In this document: one piece after another, positions 52,101 through 62,114 of the stretch
Position numbering within the stretch: the first letter of the stretch is position 1
How the letters are laid out: the number at the start of each line of letters is the position of its first letter
Program-made: the position numbers and the translations under genes
The notes under the pieces: model-generated
Databases searched by the model: none
What the model was told of the DNA's origin: nothing
Seen by the model: only the letters and a program-made list of their open reading frames with translations
Assembly (NCBI GenBank): GCA_023898805.1
Contig: CP060260.1
Span: 248,001-312,000, forward strand
DNA length: 64,000 nt
Origin: Rhodospirillales bacterium
GTDB taxonomy: Bacteria; Pseudomonadota; Alphaproteobacteria; Micavibrionales; UBA1664
Reading direction: 5' to 3'

Positions 52101-52319
52101 CAGCGCAATGATCGGATTGATGATCTCTAGCCCCAGCCGCCCCTTGCCGCTGCCGGCGGGCTTTTCGACATAGATCTGCCTCTCGCCATTCAGCACGTCC
52201 CCGGCCACGCGCTCTATCGCCAGTTTCTGCGTGTCATACAGGTCATCCCCGCGCCCGCGCCGCTCCAGCGCGGAACGCAGCCGCAAGGCCATCAGGGCTG
52301 TAGGAACCGGTGCATTCAT
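49146..52319 (-). CDS. SF2 (DEAH-like) helicase with novel C-terminal domain
   Basis: 1057 residues. Helicase core in residues ~25-400: Q-like DTQKLAIERV, motif I KPAGSGKGRLG (Lys59, with Gly where Ser/Thr is normal), Ia YAVPTNKLLNQTLDEI, motif II VLVLDEGHGM (DEGH, 150-153), motif III LTASAE, motif V RLWAEGYNNRAVSLVF, motif VI QRGGRAMR (365-372). Residues 400-740 are unrecognised and helical. Residues ~745-1057 are paralogous to the next gene. Translocation on DNA or RNA is expected, but the altered Walker A leaves ATPase strength uncertain. An ATGA overlap couples it to the downstream gene. A candidate defence or mobile-DNA response module; this is inference. Confidence 0.85.
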   Translation of the reverse strand: MNAPVPTALMALRLRSALERRGRGDDLYDTQKLAIERVAGDVLNGERQIYVEKPAGSGKGRLGLEIINPIIALGDVRAIYAVPTNKLLNQTLDEIRTYFPQWIAQGKVGIYNKDSKTANAAVTLTTHTSLALGTGRGVFSPARHGVLVLDEGHGMISARRQELTAQYGESLIICLTASAEFSAEKSLAAAGYHESYRLGEDEAVKRRINAPYRNLLLMTAGIEMDDVRILPTGDFDPAQLAKATDQVARYRQIADTMLHWKDPEGGPDLFTRTSIGFCATIDQSESAAAHLNKFMRAVMPEGTVFARAMHSGLSPRECNDLDEAFRAREIRMMITPRLWAEGYNNRAVSLVFNIVPTLSQVRAKQRGGRAMRIDPANPTLDAIVIDVMDRGMKQRGLLYAEAVGGARFYKEADIPPQVLDQTRFDRALKGYWRREEKAARLIAPQALIDDYVRAMEEKSAALSAPSMDLNPVQAPGARTVVVADKILPSLRLWMNEGGYRSVREIYHQWKALHPEAQIDYHVMLALATGGRGRQTFGQKDPIADSPGELDVFCRLLAADTAQLFRDHPKLEKILSRHWDRMEAQDGKAFNSRFSLDDLLPNVRAALIARGYTSLKWVGQLMRMENPEWDVPQDDLSRVCIGVAPAFYRKDHYRGPLGPAADFLAAFLEEDPQELFSEAQYFKHKKALGKNKATVARLAGSFADYKQNYGHGATISRGNNVYGYGPTSNVASQKPDWRSGVFIDFNNIAADKRWLAVDAPVHPPRWAQAVQAFKKTASPDAPVELWMPERMANIRPGITYCEFGSGKALYDALGFNILETQQAKRMPYYRLELPKDFTLERCAGAGYSQIVRTLADGARETWFYVRGHAGEYVTARGCRPVEAWFDRKVVKGRESRNLEITDRGARVAQVKFDADYLKRVGSNFQGYRAVRILAPWLAQVVMAAIVPGYNDYPILESWQRRGQWAEGLDILRTDLEPFVHAFFDAAEADTSKQRYLPTYYNPTTGVQVPMQWVDYALAGRGALQAAFYDAYRRLPSDARAYFTQDGYYRPPVYRPMPS

Positions 52320-52378
52320 GAAATATGAAAAAGCACGGATCCGGCCGCCAAGACAAGATTTTTGATATGAAATTCAAA

Positions 52379-52415
52379 TTGACAGGCAATAAAATATAGG
52401 CTTTAATTCCTATAT
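52379..52415 (+). promoter_or_regulatory. dnaK promoter with overlapping inverted repeat
   Basis: TTGACA (52379-52384), 17 nt, TTTAAT (52402-52407): a near-consensus sigma-70 promoter. ATATAGG (52394-52400) and CCTATAT (52409-52415) form a perfect 7-bp inverted repeat with an 8-nt spacer that contains the -10 hexamer, as a repressor site would. It does not match CIRCE. Confidence 0.65.
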
Positions 52416-52571
52416 ACCGACGGGCCTAAAAGGTTGACCAGACGGCGTGCGTTGCCTAAATCATGGGGCGCGGCCAGTCATTTAAAACGGGTCGCTTATA
52501 GGCCATACGGAAACCGGCTTGGGGATGCCGCTTTTGGGTCCCCCGGATTTTGCGAAAAGGAGAAAGAAATT

Positions 52572-54518
<1,947 letters not shown>

Positions 54519-54541
54519 CGGGGTCCGCCCCTAACCTACCG

Positions 54542-54570
54542 GCGCCCGCCTTTTTGGGCGGGCGCTCCTT
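54542..54570 (+). terminator. Terminator after dnaK
   Basis: GCGCCCGCC-TTTTTG-GGCGGGCGC followed by TCCTTT. A 9-bp GC-only stem but a short T-tract, so termination may be partial and allow read-through to the J-protein genes. Confidence 0.7.
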
Positions 54571-54679
54571 TCGCGGCCATTTGGCCCAATCCTTGCATGG
54601 ATATTACGGGAATGGTTTATCCGTGCCGGGCATTGGCGATATATCGGCCCCGGCCTATGTTTCGCGAGGGAAGAGTCAC

Positions 54680-55057
54680 ATGCTCAACGACACCAACACG
54701 CTTACACGAGTTACCGCCTATGACATTCTCGGCATCGCTCCCGACGCGCCGCAGCGCGAGGTGCATTCCGCCCTACGCAAACTGGCGCTGGCATGGCACC
54801 CCGACCGCGTGCCCACATGGCGCCGGGGCGAGGCGACATTGCGCTTTCAGGCGATCATGGACGCCTATAACAAGCTGCGCACGGCCGACGCGCGCAGCGC
54901 CTATGACAGCGCCCTTTCCGCCGCGGGACATAAACCCAAAGCTGCCTTGCGCAGGACCGTGGCGCCGGGCAACGACAATTTACCGCTTGTCACGCGCGCC
55001 CGCGCGTGGCTTAAAGCAATCGAAACCGTTTTCTGGCCGATCCGTCGGTCGCGATAA
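54680..55057 (+). CDS. Small J-domain protein between dnaK and dnaJ
   Basis: 125 residues from the ATG at 54680 (AGGGAAGAG upstream). The J-domain fills most of it: YDILGIAPDAPQREVHSALR, HPD motif in ALAWHPDRVP, FQAIMDAYNKLRTADARSAY. A basic C-terminal tail ends AIETVFWPIRRSR. It lacks the Gly/Phe and zinc regions of DnaJ. It should stimulate DnaK ATP hydrolysis; the tail may target it to a membrane or specific client. dnaJ follows after 46 nt. Confidence 0.82.
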   Translation: MLNDTNTLTRVTAYDILGIAPDAPQREVHSALRKLALAWHPDRVPTWRRGEATLRFQAIMDAYNKLRTADARSAYDSALSAAGHKPKAALRRTVAPGNDNLPLVTRARAWLKAIETVFWPIRRSR

Positions 55058-55103
55058 GGCGGGGCGCGCCGCGCCCCCGGTAAACTTGGGGATCTTGGGG
55101 TAA

Positions 55104-56318
55104 ATGGCCGATACGGGTTATTACGACGTGCTGGGCGTGGCCAAAACCGCCACCGACGCCGAAATCAAATCGGCGTTCCGCAAGCTGGCGATGCAATTCC
55201 ATCCCGACAAAAACCCCGGCGACAAAAAGGCCGAGGCGAAGTTCAAGGAAATCAACCACGCCTACGACATTCTGAAAGACTCGGAAAAACGCGCGGCTTA
55301 CGACCGCTACGGCGCGGCGGCGTTCGAGGGCGGCATGGGCGGCGCGCGCGGCGGCAACCCCTTCGGACAGGGCGGCAACCCATTCGGCCAAGGCGGATTT
55401 GAATTCAACTTCGGCGGCGGCGCGGGCGGATTTTCCGACATTTTTGAAGAAATGTTCGGCGACATCATGGGCGGCGCGCGCGGCGGACGGCAGGGCGGTG
55501 GCGCGCGCGGCGGCTATCAATCCGGCGCGGCGCGCGGATCCGATTTGCAATACGGCGTCGAAATCACCCTTGAAGACGCGTTCAAAGGCACCGAGAAAAC
55601 CATCCGCGTCCCCACCTTCGCGGCTTGCGATACCTGCCACGGATCGGGCGCCAAGGCGGGCACCAAACCCGAAACCTGCCCGACCTGCAAGGGTCAGGGC
55701 CGCGTGCGCGCGCAACAGGGTTTCTTCACCATCGAACGCGGCTGCCCCACTTGCGGCGGCGCGGGTCAGGTAATCAAGGAAAAATGCACCGCCTGCGGCG
55801 GCGCGGGCCGCGTGCGCCGGGAAAAGACGCTCAAGGTGAACATTCCTTCGGGCATCGAACACGGCCGCCGCATCCGCCTTGCCGGCGAGGGCGAGGCCGG
55901 AGCCAATGGCGGCCCGGCAGGTGACCTGTATGTTCTGGTCAACATCAAGGCGCACAAGCTGTTCACGCGCGAAGGCGCGGACCTGCATTGCCGCGTGCCG
56001 ATCGCGATGAGCATCGCCGCCCTCGGCGGCGCGATCGAGGTGCCGACCATCGAAGGCGGCCGGGCCGAGGTCAAGCTGCCTGCCGGCACCCAGACCGGCC
56101 AGCAATTCCGCCTCAAGGCCAAGGGCATGTCGATGATGCGTTCAAGCGCGCGCGGCGACATGTATATCGAGCTGTTCGTCGAAACTCCGGTGCACCTTTC
56201 CAAAAAGCAAAAGGAATTGCTGGCCGAATTCGCGGGCAACGACCCTTCCGCCAACTCGCCGGAATCCCAGGGCTTCTTCAAAAAGGTCAAGGAATTCTGG
56301 AACGATCTGACCGATTGA
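55104..56318 (+). CDS. dnaJ: Chaperone DnaJ (Hsp40, class I)
   Basis: 404 residues. J-domain with HPD in MQFHPDKNPG, a Gly/Phe-rich region with GNPFGQGG twice, four zinc-binding CxxCxGxG-type repeats (CDTCHGSG, CPTCKGQG, CPTCGGAG, CTACGGAG), and C-terminal substrate domains. Full-length class I. The GNPFGQGG duplication is a small in-frame repeat. A GNAT gene starts 4 nt after the stop. Confidence 0.98.
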   Translation: MADTGYYDVLGVAKTATDAEIKSAFRKLAMQFHPDKNPGDKKAEAKFKEINHAYDILKDSEKRAAYDRYGAAAFEGGMGGARGGNPFGQGGNPFGQGGFEFNFGGGAGGFSDIFEEMFGDIMGGARGGRQGGGARGGYQSGAARGSDLQYGVEITLEDAFKGTEKTIRVPTFAACDTCHGSGAKAGTKPETCPTCKGQGRVRAQQGFFTIERGCPTCGGAGQVIKEKCTACGGAGRVRREKTLKVNIPSGIEHGRRIRLAGEGEAGANGGPAGDLYVLVNIKAHKLFTREGADLHCRVPIAMSIAALGGAIEVPTIEGGRAEVKLPAGTQTGQQFRLKAKGMSMMRSSARGDMYIELFVETPVHLSKKQKELLAEFAGNDPSANSPESQGFFKKVKEFWNDLTD

Positions 56319-56322
56319 CCCC

Positions 56323-56763
56323 GTGACCATTACCTATCGCCTTGCCGAAACTGAACTGGACCGAATGCGCTGCGCGCATCTGCGCGGCATTGTATTCGGC
56401 GGAGAACAAAACAGCCCGGTCAATCTGGACATCGACGAACACGAAGAAACGGCACGACATTTTCTGGCGATGGACGGCACGGAATACTGCGCCGCCGCGC
56501 GCTGGCGCATACCGGAACCCGGTATTGCAAGACTGGAACGCATCGTCGTGCACCCAAACTGGCGCAAAAAGGGCATCGGCCATAGAATTGTCCGCGCCAT
56601 GTTGGACGACGTCGAAAAATCCATGCCCGAATGCCGGCTCATCCGCCTGTGCGCGCAGGATTACGCGATTCCATTTTACCAACGTCTGGGTTTCGCGGTG
56701 GTCGGCGACGGCTTTCTGGACGAAACCGATTACCCCCATCACTGGATGGAAAAACCGGCCTGA
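56323..56763 (+). CDS. GNAT acetyltransferase (ElaA-like)
   Basis: 146 residues, GTG start 4 nt after dnaJ. LERIVVHPNWRKKGIGHRIV is the acetyl-CoA-binding motif (R-x-x-G-I-G), then AIPFYQRLGFAVVGDGFLDE, the usual GNAT C-terminal part, and DYPHHWMEK. Substrate unknown. Close spacing suggests read-through from dnaJ. Confidence 0.85.
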   Translation: MTITYRLAETELDRMRCAHLRGIVFGGEQNSPVNLDIDEHEETARHFLAMDGTEYCAAARWRIPEPGIARLERIVVHPNWRKKGIGHRIVRAMLDDVEKSMPECRLIRLCAQDYAIPFYQRLGFAVVGDGFLDETDYPHHWMEKPA

Positions 56764-56866
56764 CCGCCCGCGCAACGCCCGTTTTTTGAAAAACGATATG
56801 AAAATGGGTTGACTCACCCGCACGCCCGGTAACAATGAGCTGACATAAAACGGGGAGAAACCATCC

Positions 56867-58678
56867 ATGCCCAGCCTGTCCCTCGCCCTGCGCGACGCTG
56901 CCGCAAATCTGCTCGCCTTTGGGGCCAATCAAAAACAATATGACACCCGCAATAAGTTCGTACGCACTCTGGCCAGCATTTTCAATCAAGCGGCCAACGA
57001 CCCACAGGCGGCCGACGCGGTGATCCACCTTCTGGAACAATACGCGGTGCTGGACCCTGCACAGGCCACGGAAAATCTGTTGCGTTTTGCAGGCTGGATG
57101 GCCCAGGACATGCGCGTCGCTAAAATTTACCCCAAACTGGAATCATGGGCGGAATCCGGAACGGCACAGGCCTATTTCCATGATTTAATGAACAAATATG
57201 TCGACTGGACGCACGAGGAACCGGGGTTGCTCCATCTGGTCGGTGCGCTGCATTACGGAACCGATGCGCTGACCTCCGAAAACGCCGATCTGTTCACGCG
57301 CATCTCGACGCTTCTAGCCAGACGCGAAGACCTGCACGATCAGGTCGCCCCGGTGATCAAGGCGCTGATCGAACGCGCCGACATCCCGCAGGAGATCAAG
57401 GCCCGCGCCCTGTGGACACTGGAAAAATCGCGCGATCTTCAGGAAGATATCGCCGCACTGGACGAAGACTTTTTCACGCGCGCAGCCTTCCCGGTCTACA
57501 GAGCCCATATCGAAGAAAAGGAATCCCTAGGCGAGCAGATGAAACGCATGCGCACTTCGGTTTTCAGCCTTACGCAGGACAACCGCCTTGCTCCCGTTGT
57601 GTTGGAGATGTTCGACACAATCCACGCCCGCGTTCTTAACCACCCGACGCAGATAGAAGAATACCGGAACAACGCAACCATCGCGGCCGATTTCGCCCAC
57701 ACCATCGCCACGGATGCCTCACCCGATTTCCCGGCGCTGAAAGAGCGCGCCTTTGCCGTATCCCAGCCGCAAGCCATCGCTATAGAAAAATCAAAAGCAT
57801 CAGACGCGATTGAGCGCATAAACGAAGTAAACCGCTTCAGAAAAATCATTGAATACGCAATTTCCTACGCACGCGCCGAACGTGACAAAAAAATACCGCC
57901 CGCGCGCATTGAACGCATAATCGAACTGATCCTTCCCACTTTGGATACCGTGCTGGCATTGCCCGCCGAACAATCGCAGGAAATTCTAAAGGATATTCAA
58001 AAAACGCTCTTCGACTACAATATCCCCCAACTGCACAACGCCGTGTTCAGCCACCTGTTTGAAAAAATACCAGCGACCGAACGTACGAAGTTTCTGGATG
58101 GACTGACATCCCCCGATGCGTCCGGCCGGTTTTCAAAGGCGCTCGAAGATTGTTTCGGTATTCCATTTCACAAAATTACCGCCAACATGGTCGAAACAAT
58201 TCTGGCCGCGCTACCCGACGATGCCGCACGCCTCAATTTCGTTTACGACGAGGCATTAGGCGGCACGCTGCCCGACGAACGTTTCATCGGTCTGGTCGCA
58301 TCCGTATCGGCGCAAAACGCCGCTCTTGCCTGGCCGGTGGTGCGCAGTGCGTGCGAATCCGCCTGTAATTTTCTGGATTTTGAGGAATCTCAGGACGACC
58401 GGGAACAGCGCCAACAAATCCGCCTCCTCACGGGCCGCACGCTTCAGGCCTACATGCCCCATGCCTACCTGCTGCCCCCTGAACACGGACCTGCCTTGGC
58501 CATCGTTCTGGACCGCGTGCTGGAAAAGGCGCAAACGCAGGATTTCGGCCTGACACGGGAAGATCTCACGGACATGGAGCTATTCGTCCATAATTACGAT
58601 GGACCGGTCACCGCCAGACACCCGGCCTTCGCGCTGAAAATCGAACCCGCGAAAAATCCGGCGCCCGCCATGGCCTGA
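56867..58678 (+). CDS. Unknown all-helical protein, 603 residues
   Basis: Nothing recognised. The protein is almost entirely amphipathic helix with short helical pairs (VIHLLEQYAVLDP, ENLLRFAGWMAQDM, HLVGALHYGTDAL) like HEAT or TPR-type solenoids, although no strict repeat period is visible. No signal peptide, membrane helix or catalytic motif; three Cys clustered near the C-terminal third. AGGGGAGAA-like purines (GGGGAGAAACC) precede the ATG. Likely a cytoplasmic scaffold or binding protein. Confidence 0.65.
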   Translation: MPSLSLALRDAAANLLAFGANQKQYDTRNKFVRTLASIFNQAANDPQAADAVIHLLEQYAVLDPAQATENLLRFAGWMAQDMRVAKIYPKLESWAESGTAQAYFHDLMNKYVDWTHEEPGLLHLVGALHYGTDALTSENADLFTRISTLLARREDLHDQVAPVIKALIERADIPQEIKARALWTLEKSRDLQEDIAALDEDFFTRAAFPVYRAHIEEKESLGEQMKRMRTSVFSLTQDNRLAPVVLEMFDTIHARVLNHPTQIEEYRNNATIAADFAHTIATDASPDFPALKERAFAVSQPQAIAIEKSKASDAIERINEVNRFRKIIEYAISYARAERDKKIPPARIERIIELILPTLDTVLALPAEQSQEILKDIQKTLFDYNIPQLHNAVFSHLFEKIPATERTKFLDGLTSPDASGRFSKALEDCFGIPFHKITANMVETILAALPDDAARLNFVYDEALGGTLPDERFIGLVASVSAQNAALAWPVVRSACESACNFLDFEESQDDREQRQQIRLLTGRTLQAYMPHAYLLPPEHGPALAIVLDRVLEKAQTQDFGLTREDLTDMELFVHNYDGPVTARHPAFALKIEPAKNPAPAMA

Positions 58679-58785
58679 CGCGCTGCCACGCGCCCTTTGC
58701 TGAAAATCGACATGCGCGCGTCCGGTTTTTGTTGCGCGGCGAATCTTCCTTGCGATATTTTCAATAAAAAACAAGGAAGGACGCC

Positions 58786-60051
58786 ATGTCGGCCCCCGCG
58801 AATACGCCTGTCGATACCCCAAAAAACCTGCTGCGCCGCGCTTTCGACGCGGTGCGCGCTTATGCCCGCGAAAACAGGGGCCAAACCGGCGCGATCGCAG
58901 CGGCGGCGGGTTTGATGGTCACGACGTCGCTGACCGCCCCCGTGCTGGCCACGACCGCGGGCGCGGGCGCCTTGATGGCTGCGTCGTTCTACCTGCTTGC
59001 CAAGACCAGCGATGCGCTGGTCGACAGCGCGGCCGCACTGGGCCGCAAGCTGAACATGTCCGAATTGCTGATCGGTCTGGGGCTTGGCGCGCTTACCTCC
59101 CTGCCCGAACTTCTGGTGTCGTGGAACGCGGTGCGCGATGGCGTACCCGCACTGGGGATCGGCAACATCGTCGGCTCCAACATCGCGAACATTCTGCTGA
59201 TTCTGGGCGCGACCGCAGCGGTCAAGGCATTGCCCGCAGCCAAGGGCAATGCGTGGAAATTCAACACCGCCGCCATGGCCTGCGCCACCGGCCTGTTCGC
59301 CCTGCCCTTGATGTACGGCGCGATGCCGCCGGTGCTTGGTGCCTCGATGCTGGGGCTAAGCCTCGCCTACGTCGTCGGCAGCTACGTCTTCAACAAACAG
59401 GATTTGAAAGCGGCCAAAACCACCGCCGCAAAAAAACAAGCGCTGGAAACGATCGAGCCACATGCGCTCCCCGCACCCGATTCTGCCGAACCCGGCCATC
59501 CGGATGCCGCGCCCGCATGGCTGAATACCGTATGGGGCCTTGCCGGTCTGGGCGGTCTGATGGTTTCGGCCGACATGCTGGTCGCGGGCGCCTCGCGCTT
59601 TGCCACCGGCATCGGCATCACCGAAGCGCTGGTCGGCACGTTGGCCGTCGCAATCGGCACCTCGCTGCCCGAACTGATGGTCAATATCAAATCGGCCCTC
59701 AAGGGCAAGGGTGAGATCGGCCTGGGCAACGTGCTCGGCTCCAACATCTTCAATATCCTGATGGTCGGCGGATTCATCGCCAAGGAAGGCGTGAACGTGC
59801 CCGCAAACTTCATCCCCCAGGCAACGCCGACGGGCCTGCTTAATTTCGCAGCCTTCACGGCATCGGCCGGTGCGCTGGCTTATACCCTGTTCAAGAACAA
59901 GGGCGCATTGACCCGCAAACAGGGGATGATCGCGCTGGGTGCTTATGCGGCCTTCGTCGCGGCATCGGTAATGCTGGACCCAGGGGCAAGTTCTGCCCCG
60001 CCTGCCCTACAACCGTCCGCGATATCCGCGCCCGCAAACCCGAAACTTTAG
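58786..60051 (+). CDS. CaCA-family cation (Ca2+/Na+ or H+) exchanger
   Basis: 421 residues, about ten membrane helices. The two alpha repeats are clear: LGALTSLPELLVSWNAVRDG with IGNIVGSNIANILLILG, and AIGTSLPELMVNIKSALKG with LGNVLGSNIFNILMVGG. The (S/T)-LPE and G-(N)-x-x-GSN motifs are the ion-binding sites. An N-terminal ~35-residue extension and a hydrophilic central loop rich in Lys and Glu. The ion pair is not readable. AAGGAAGGACGCC before the ATG. Confidence 0.92.
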   Translation: MSAPANTPVDTPKNLLRRAFDAVRAYARENRGQTGAIAAAAGLMVTTSLTAPVLATTAGAGALMAASFYLLAKTSDALVDSAAALGRKLNMSELLIGLGLGALTSLPELLVSWNAVRDGVPALGIGNIVGSNIANILLILGATAAVKALPAAKGNAWKFNTAAMACATGLFALPLMYGAMPPVLGASMLGLSLAYVVGSYVFNKQDLKAAKTTAAKKQALETIEPHALPAPDSAEPGHPDAAPAWLNTVWGLAGLGGLMVSADMLVAGASRFATGIGITEALVGTLAVAIGTSLPELMVNIKSALKGKGEIGLGNVLGSNIFNILMVGGFIAKEGVNVPANFIPQATPTGLLNFAAFTASAGALAYTLFKNKGALTRKQGMIALGAYAAFVAASVMLDPGASSAPPALQPSAISAPANPKL

Positions 60052-60059
60052 GCAATGCC

Positions 60060-60737
60060 GTGGAAATAACCGTCTGGGATTTCAATGGCGTGGTCGTCGA
60101 TGACATCGACGCGCATCGCATCGCCTTCAGCGCCGTGCTGACCCGGATATTCAACAAGCCGCCGATTGATTGCATTGATGACACGCGCCGTCGCACCACC
60201 GTTCCATACAGCGCGGGCTTTCTTGCCGCCGGCATCGACGAGGCGGACCTTAAGGCCCGCCTGCATGAGATCGACAACCTGTACCATGGTGCGTATCTGA
60301 ATCACCCGCACGCCCTGCGGGCGCGTGACGGCATATATGATGCGCTGGCCGTGGTCGAACAATTGGGCGGGCGCAACATCCTGCTTTCGAACACACGCCC
60401 CGATGTGCTGGAACACCAGCTCGACCAACTCGGTCTTTCCCGTGCTTTTGCTTGGAAATCCTGCTGTGAAAAACGCATGGAAACGGGGTTCCGCTTTTCA
60501 AAATCCGGGCGGCTTCAGGCCTATTTCAACGGACTTTGCCAATCGCCCGTTCGGGGGATCATCGTCGGCGACTCGATCGAGGAACCGATGGTGGCCAAGG
60601 AACTTGGCCTTGCCAGCATCGCACTAACCGGCGGCTGGTTCGACCATGACCGTCTGGCGGCCAGCGGCGCGGACTATCTGGCGCATTCGCTTGCCGAAGT
60701 CGCAAAAATCATCCGCACCCACCGTTTCACCCTATAA
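60060..60737 (+). CDS. HAD-superfamily hydrolase, phosphoglycolate-phosphatase-like
   Basis: 225 residues, GTG start 9 nt after the exchanger gene. Motif I VWDFNGVVVDD (nucleophile Asp, with Asn at the second acidic position, as in the WD-x-NG variants), motif II ILLSNTRPDV, motif III Lys probably in the GFRFSKSGR region, motif IV IIVGDSIEEPMVAKELG. The cap domain is helical. Substrate unknown. Probably cotranscribed with the exchanger. Confidence 0.8.
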   Translation: MEITVWDFNGVVVDDIDAHRIAFSAVLTRIFNKPPIDCIDDTRRRTTVPYSAGFLAAGIDEADLKARLHEIDNLYHGAYLNHPHALRARDGIYDALAVVEQLGGRNILLSNTRPDVLEHQLDQLGLSRAFAWKSCCEKRMETGFRFSKSGRLQAYFNGLCQSPVRGIIVGDSIEEPMVAKELGLASIALTGGWFDHDRLAASGADYLAHSLAEVAKIIRTHRFTL

Positions 60738-60752
60738 CGATCGATTTTCGGT

Positions 60753-61019
60753 CTAACGCGGCGTCATGCGCACGACGCGCGGATCACCACTAAGATACCG
60801 CACGTCTTCGGGCGTCATATCGCCGACGATCAGCCCTTCGTCTGCTCTCAGGTCTCTGCTGGCAACCCCGCACAATCGCGCCAGATCGCAAAACAGGCAC
60901 GTCAATGCACGATCGCCCACCGTCTTGATGGCGACTCGAACCAGACGTCCCTCGGCTTCGCAACGTAAAAGGTCGTTACGCAGCCCCGGCGCCATAACGT
61001 CTTCTGAATCTTCCGGCAT
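60753..61019 (-). CDS. Small protein of unknown function
   Basis: 88 residues: an acidic start (MPEDSEDVMAPGLRNDLLRC), a middle VAIKTVGDRALTCLFCDLAR with a C-x-x-C pair, and a basic end. Possible weak Shine-Dalgarno (GAGCGAG). Convergent with the HAD gene. Not recognised; could be a spurious frame, but composition matches real genes here. Confidence 0.45.
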   Translation of the reverse strand: MPEDSEDVMAPGLRNDLLRCEAEGRLVRVAIKTVGDRALTCLFCDLARLCGVASRDLRADEGLIVGDMTPEDVRYLSGDPRVVRMTPR

Positions 61020-61149
61020 AAATCTCGCTCAGGTGAAGGAATAAATCTACACGCGCAAAAATGGGTGCTTCGCATCCTGAAATCAATCCATGCCACCAGA
61101 ATGTCATATGCGACCCTGTAAAAATTCAGGGTAAACATCCGTGGAACAA

Positions 61150-61953
61150 TCAGGGGCGCGCAAGCCCCAACGCGCCCGCCCCGGCGCGAACGCGCCTGGC
61201 CCAGGCATCAAGCGTGCCGTCCACGCCAAAGGTGACGTTGTTTTCCGCGCCACGCACGTTGTTGCACAACCCAAGCCCCAGCCCGCCGCCGCATGAGGTA
61301 TGATCCAGCGCGACACTGAACGTGATGCCGGGCAACAACTTTGGAAACTCCATTCCTGCTTTCGCATAAATCTCGAACAGAAAACGCGAACCGGTATGGG
61401 CTTTGCCGTCTGGGCCGGGCCTCGTATGGATCAGCCTCTCATAGGCCGAACTGCCGGTCTTGAGCGAAGGGCCGACGCCCGCGCCAAGCGTAAATGCCAC
61501 CGCATCGCCTGCATACGGCGTAAAGTTCAGCATCGGGATCAGGAAAACCCGCGTATGGCCGTCATTGCCGAAATGCTGGTTGACGCCCAGCATCACATCG
61601 ATGGCCGGCTTGAAGAGTACCTGCTCGAAACGTTTGAGCGTATAGCTGGCATCCGCGCCGATCGTATAGGTATCAAGGAACGAAGCGCGCCCCGGATGCA
61701 GGAACAAAGCCGATGTCTGGCCCTTGACCGCGCGCGCGAAACGAACGCCAAGTCGCAAGCGGCACGGATCCAGATTCCACGGCATCGACCAGCCCGATTG
61801 CGCGCCGCAACCTGTGTTCACCAGCGCCGCCGCATTCGGCAGCCCGCCATAAGAATTTTTATCCGCTGCCTGCGCACCCGCCAGCCCGGCCCCTAGCGCA
61901 AGAAATGCGCCCGACACCGCCCCGGCGATGCGCCCGAAAATCCCTGATACCAT
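61150..61953 (-). CDS. Predicted outer-membrane beta-barrel, distantly PagL-like
   Basis: 267 residues from the ATG at 61953 (GGAGG 5 nt upstream); a longer frame start at 62049 lacks these signals. Signal peptide VSGIFGRIAGAVSGAFLALG, cleavage near AQA-AD. The mature part is strand-rich. ITFSVALDHTSCGGGLGLG recalls the H-x-S active-site strand of lipid A 3-O-deacylases (PagL family), but the usual following Asn is Cys and the catalytic Glu cannot be placed, so this is tentative. Four Cys (TGCG, DPCR, SCGG, LCNN). Function unknown. Confidence 0.6.
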   Translation of the reverse strand: MVSGIFGRIAGAVSGAFLALGAGLAGAQAADKNSYGGLPNAAALVNTGCGAQSGWSMPWNLDPCRLRLGVRFARAVKGQTSALFLHPGRASFLDTYTIGADASYTLKRFEQVLFKPAIDVMLGVNQHFGNDGHTRVFLIPMLNFTPYAGDAVAFTLGAGVGPSLKTGSSAYERLIHTRPGPDGKAHTGSRFLFEIYAKAGMEFPKLLPGITFSVALDHTSCGGGLGLGLCNNVRGAENNVTFGVDGTLDAWARRVRAGAGALGLARP

Positions 61954-62114
61954 CACACCCTCCGCTTTATATGCCCTTTTTTGTTTGAAACATATATAAG
62001 CGCGAATATGTAATATGTAAACAAATTCAACTGCGCGATATTGACGCACGTCTTACGAAATGGCGCACCCTGGTCAAAGCCGCAGAGCATTACCATCCAG
62101 AAAGCAAATATGAC

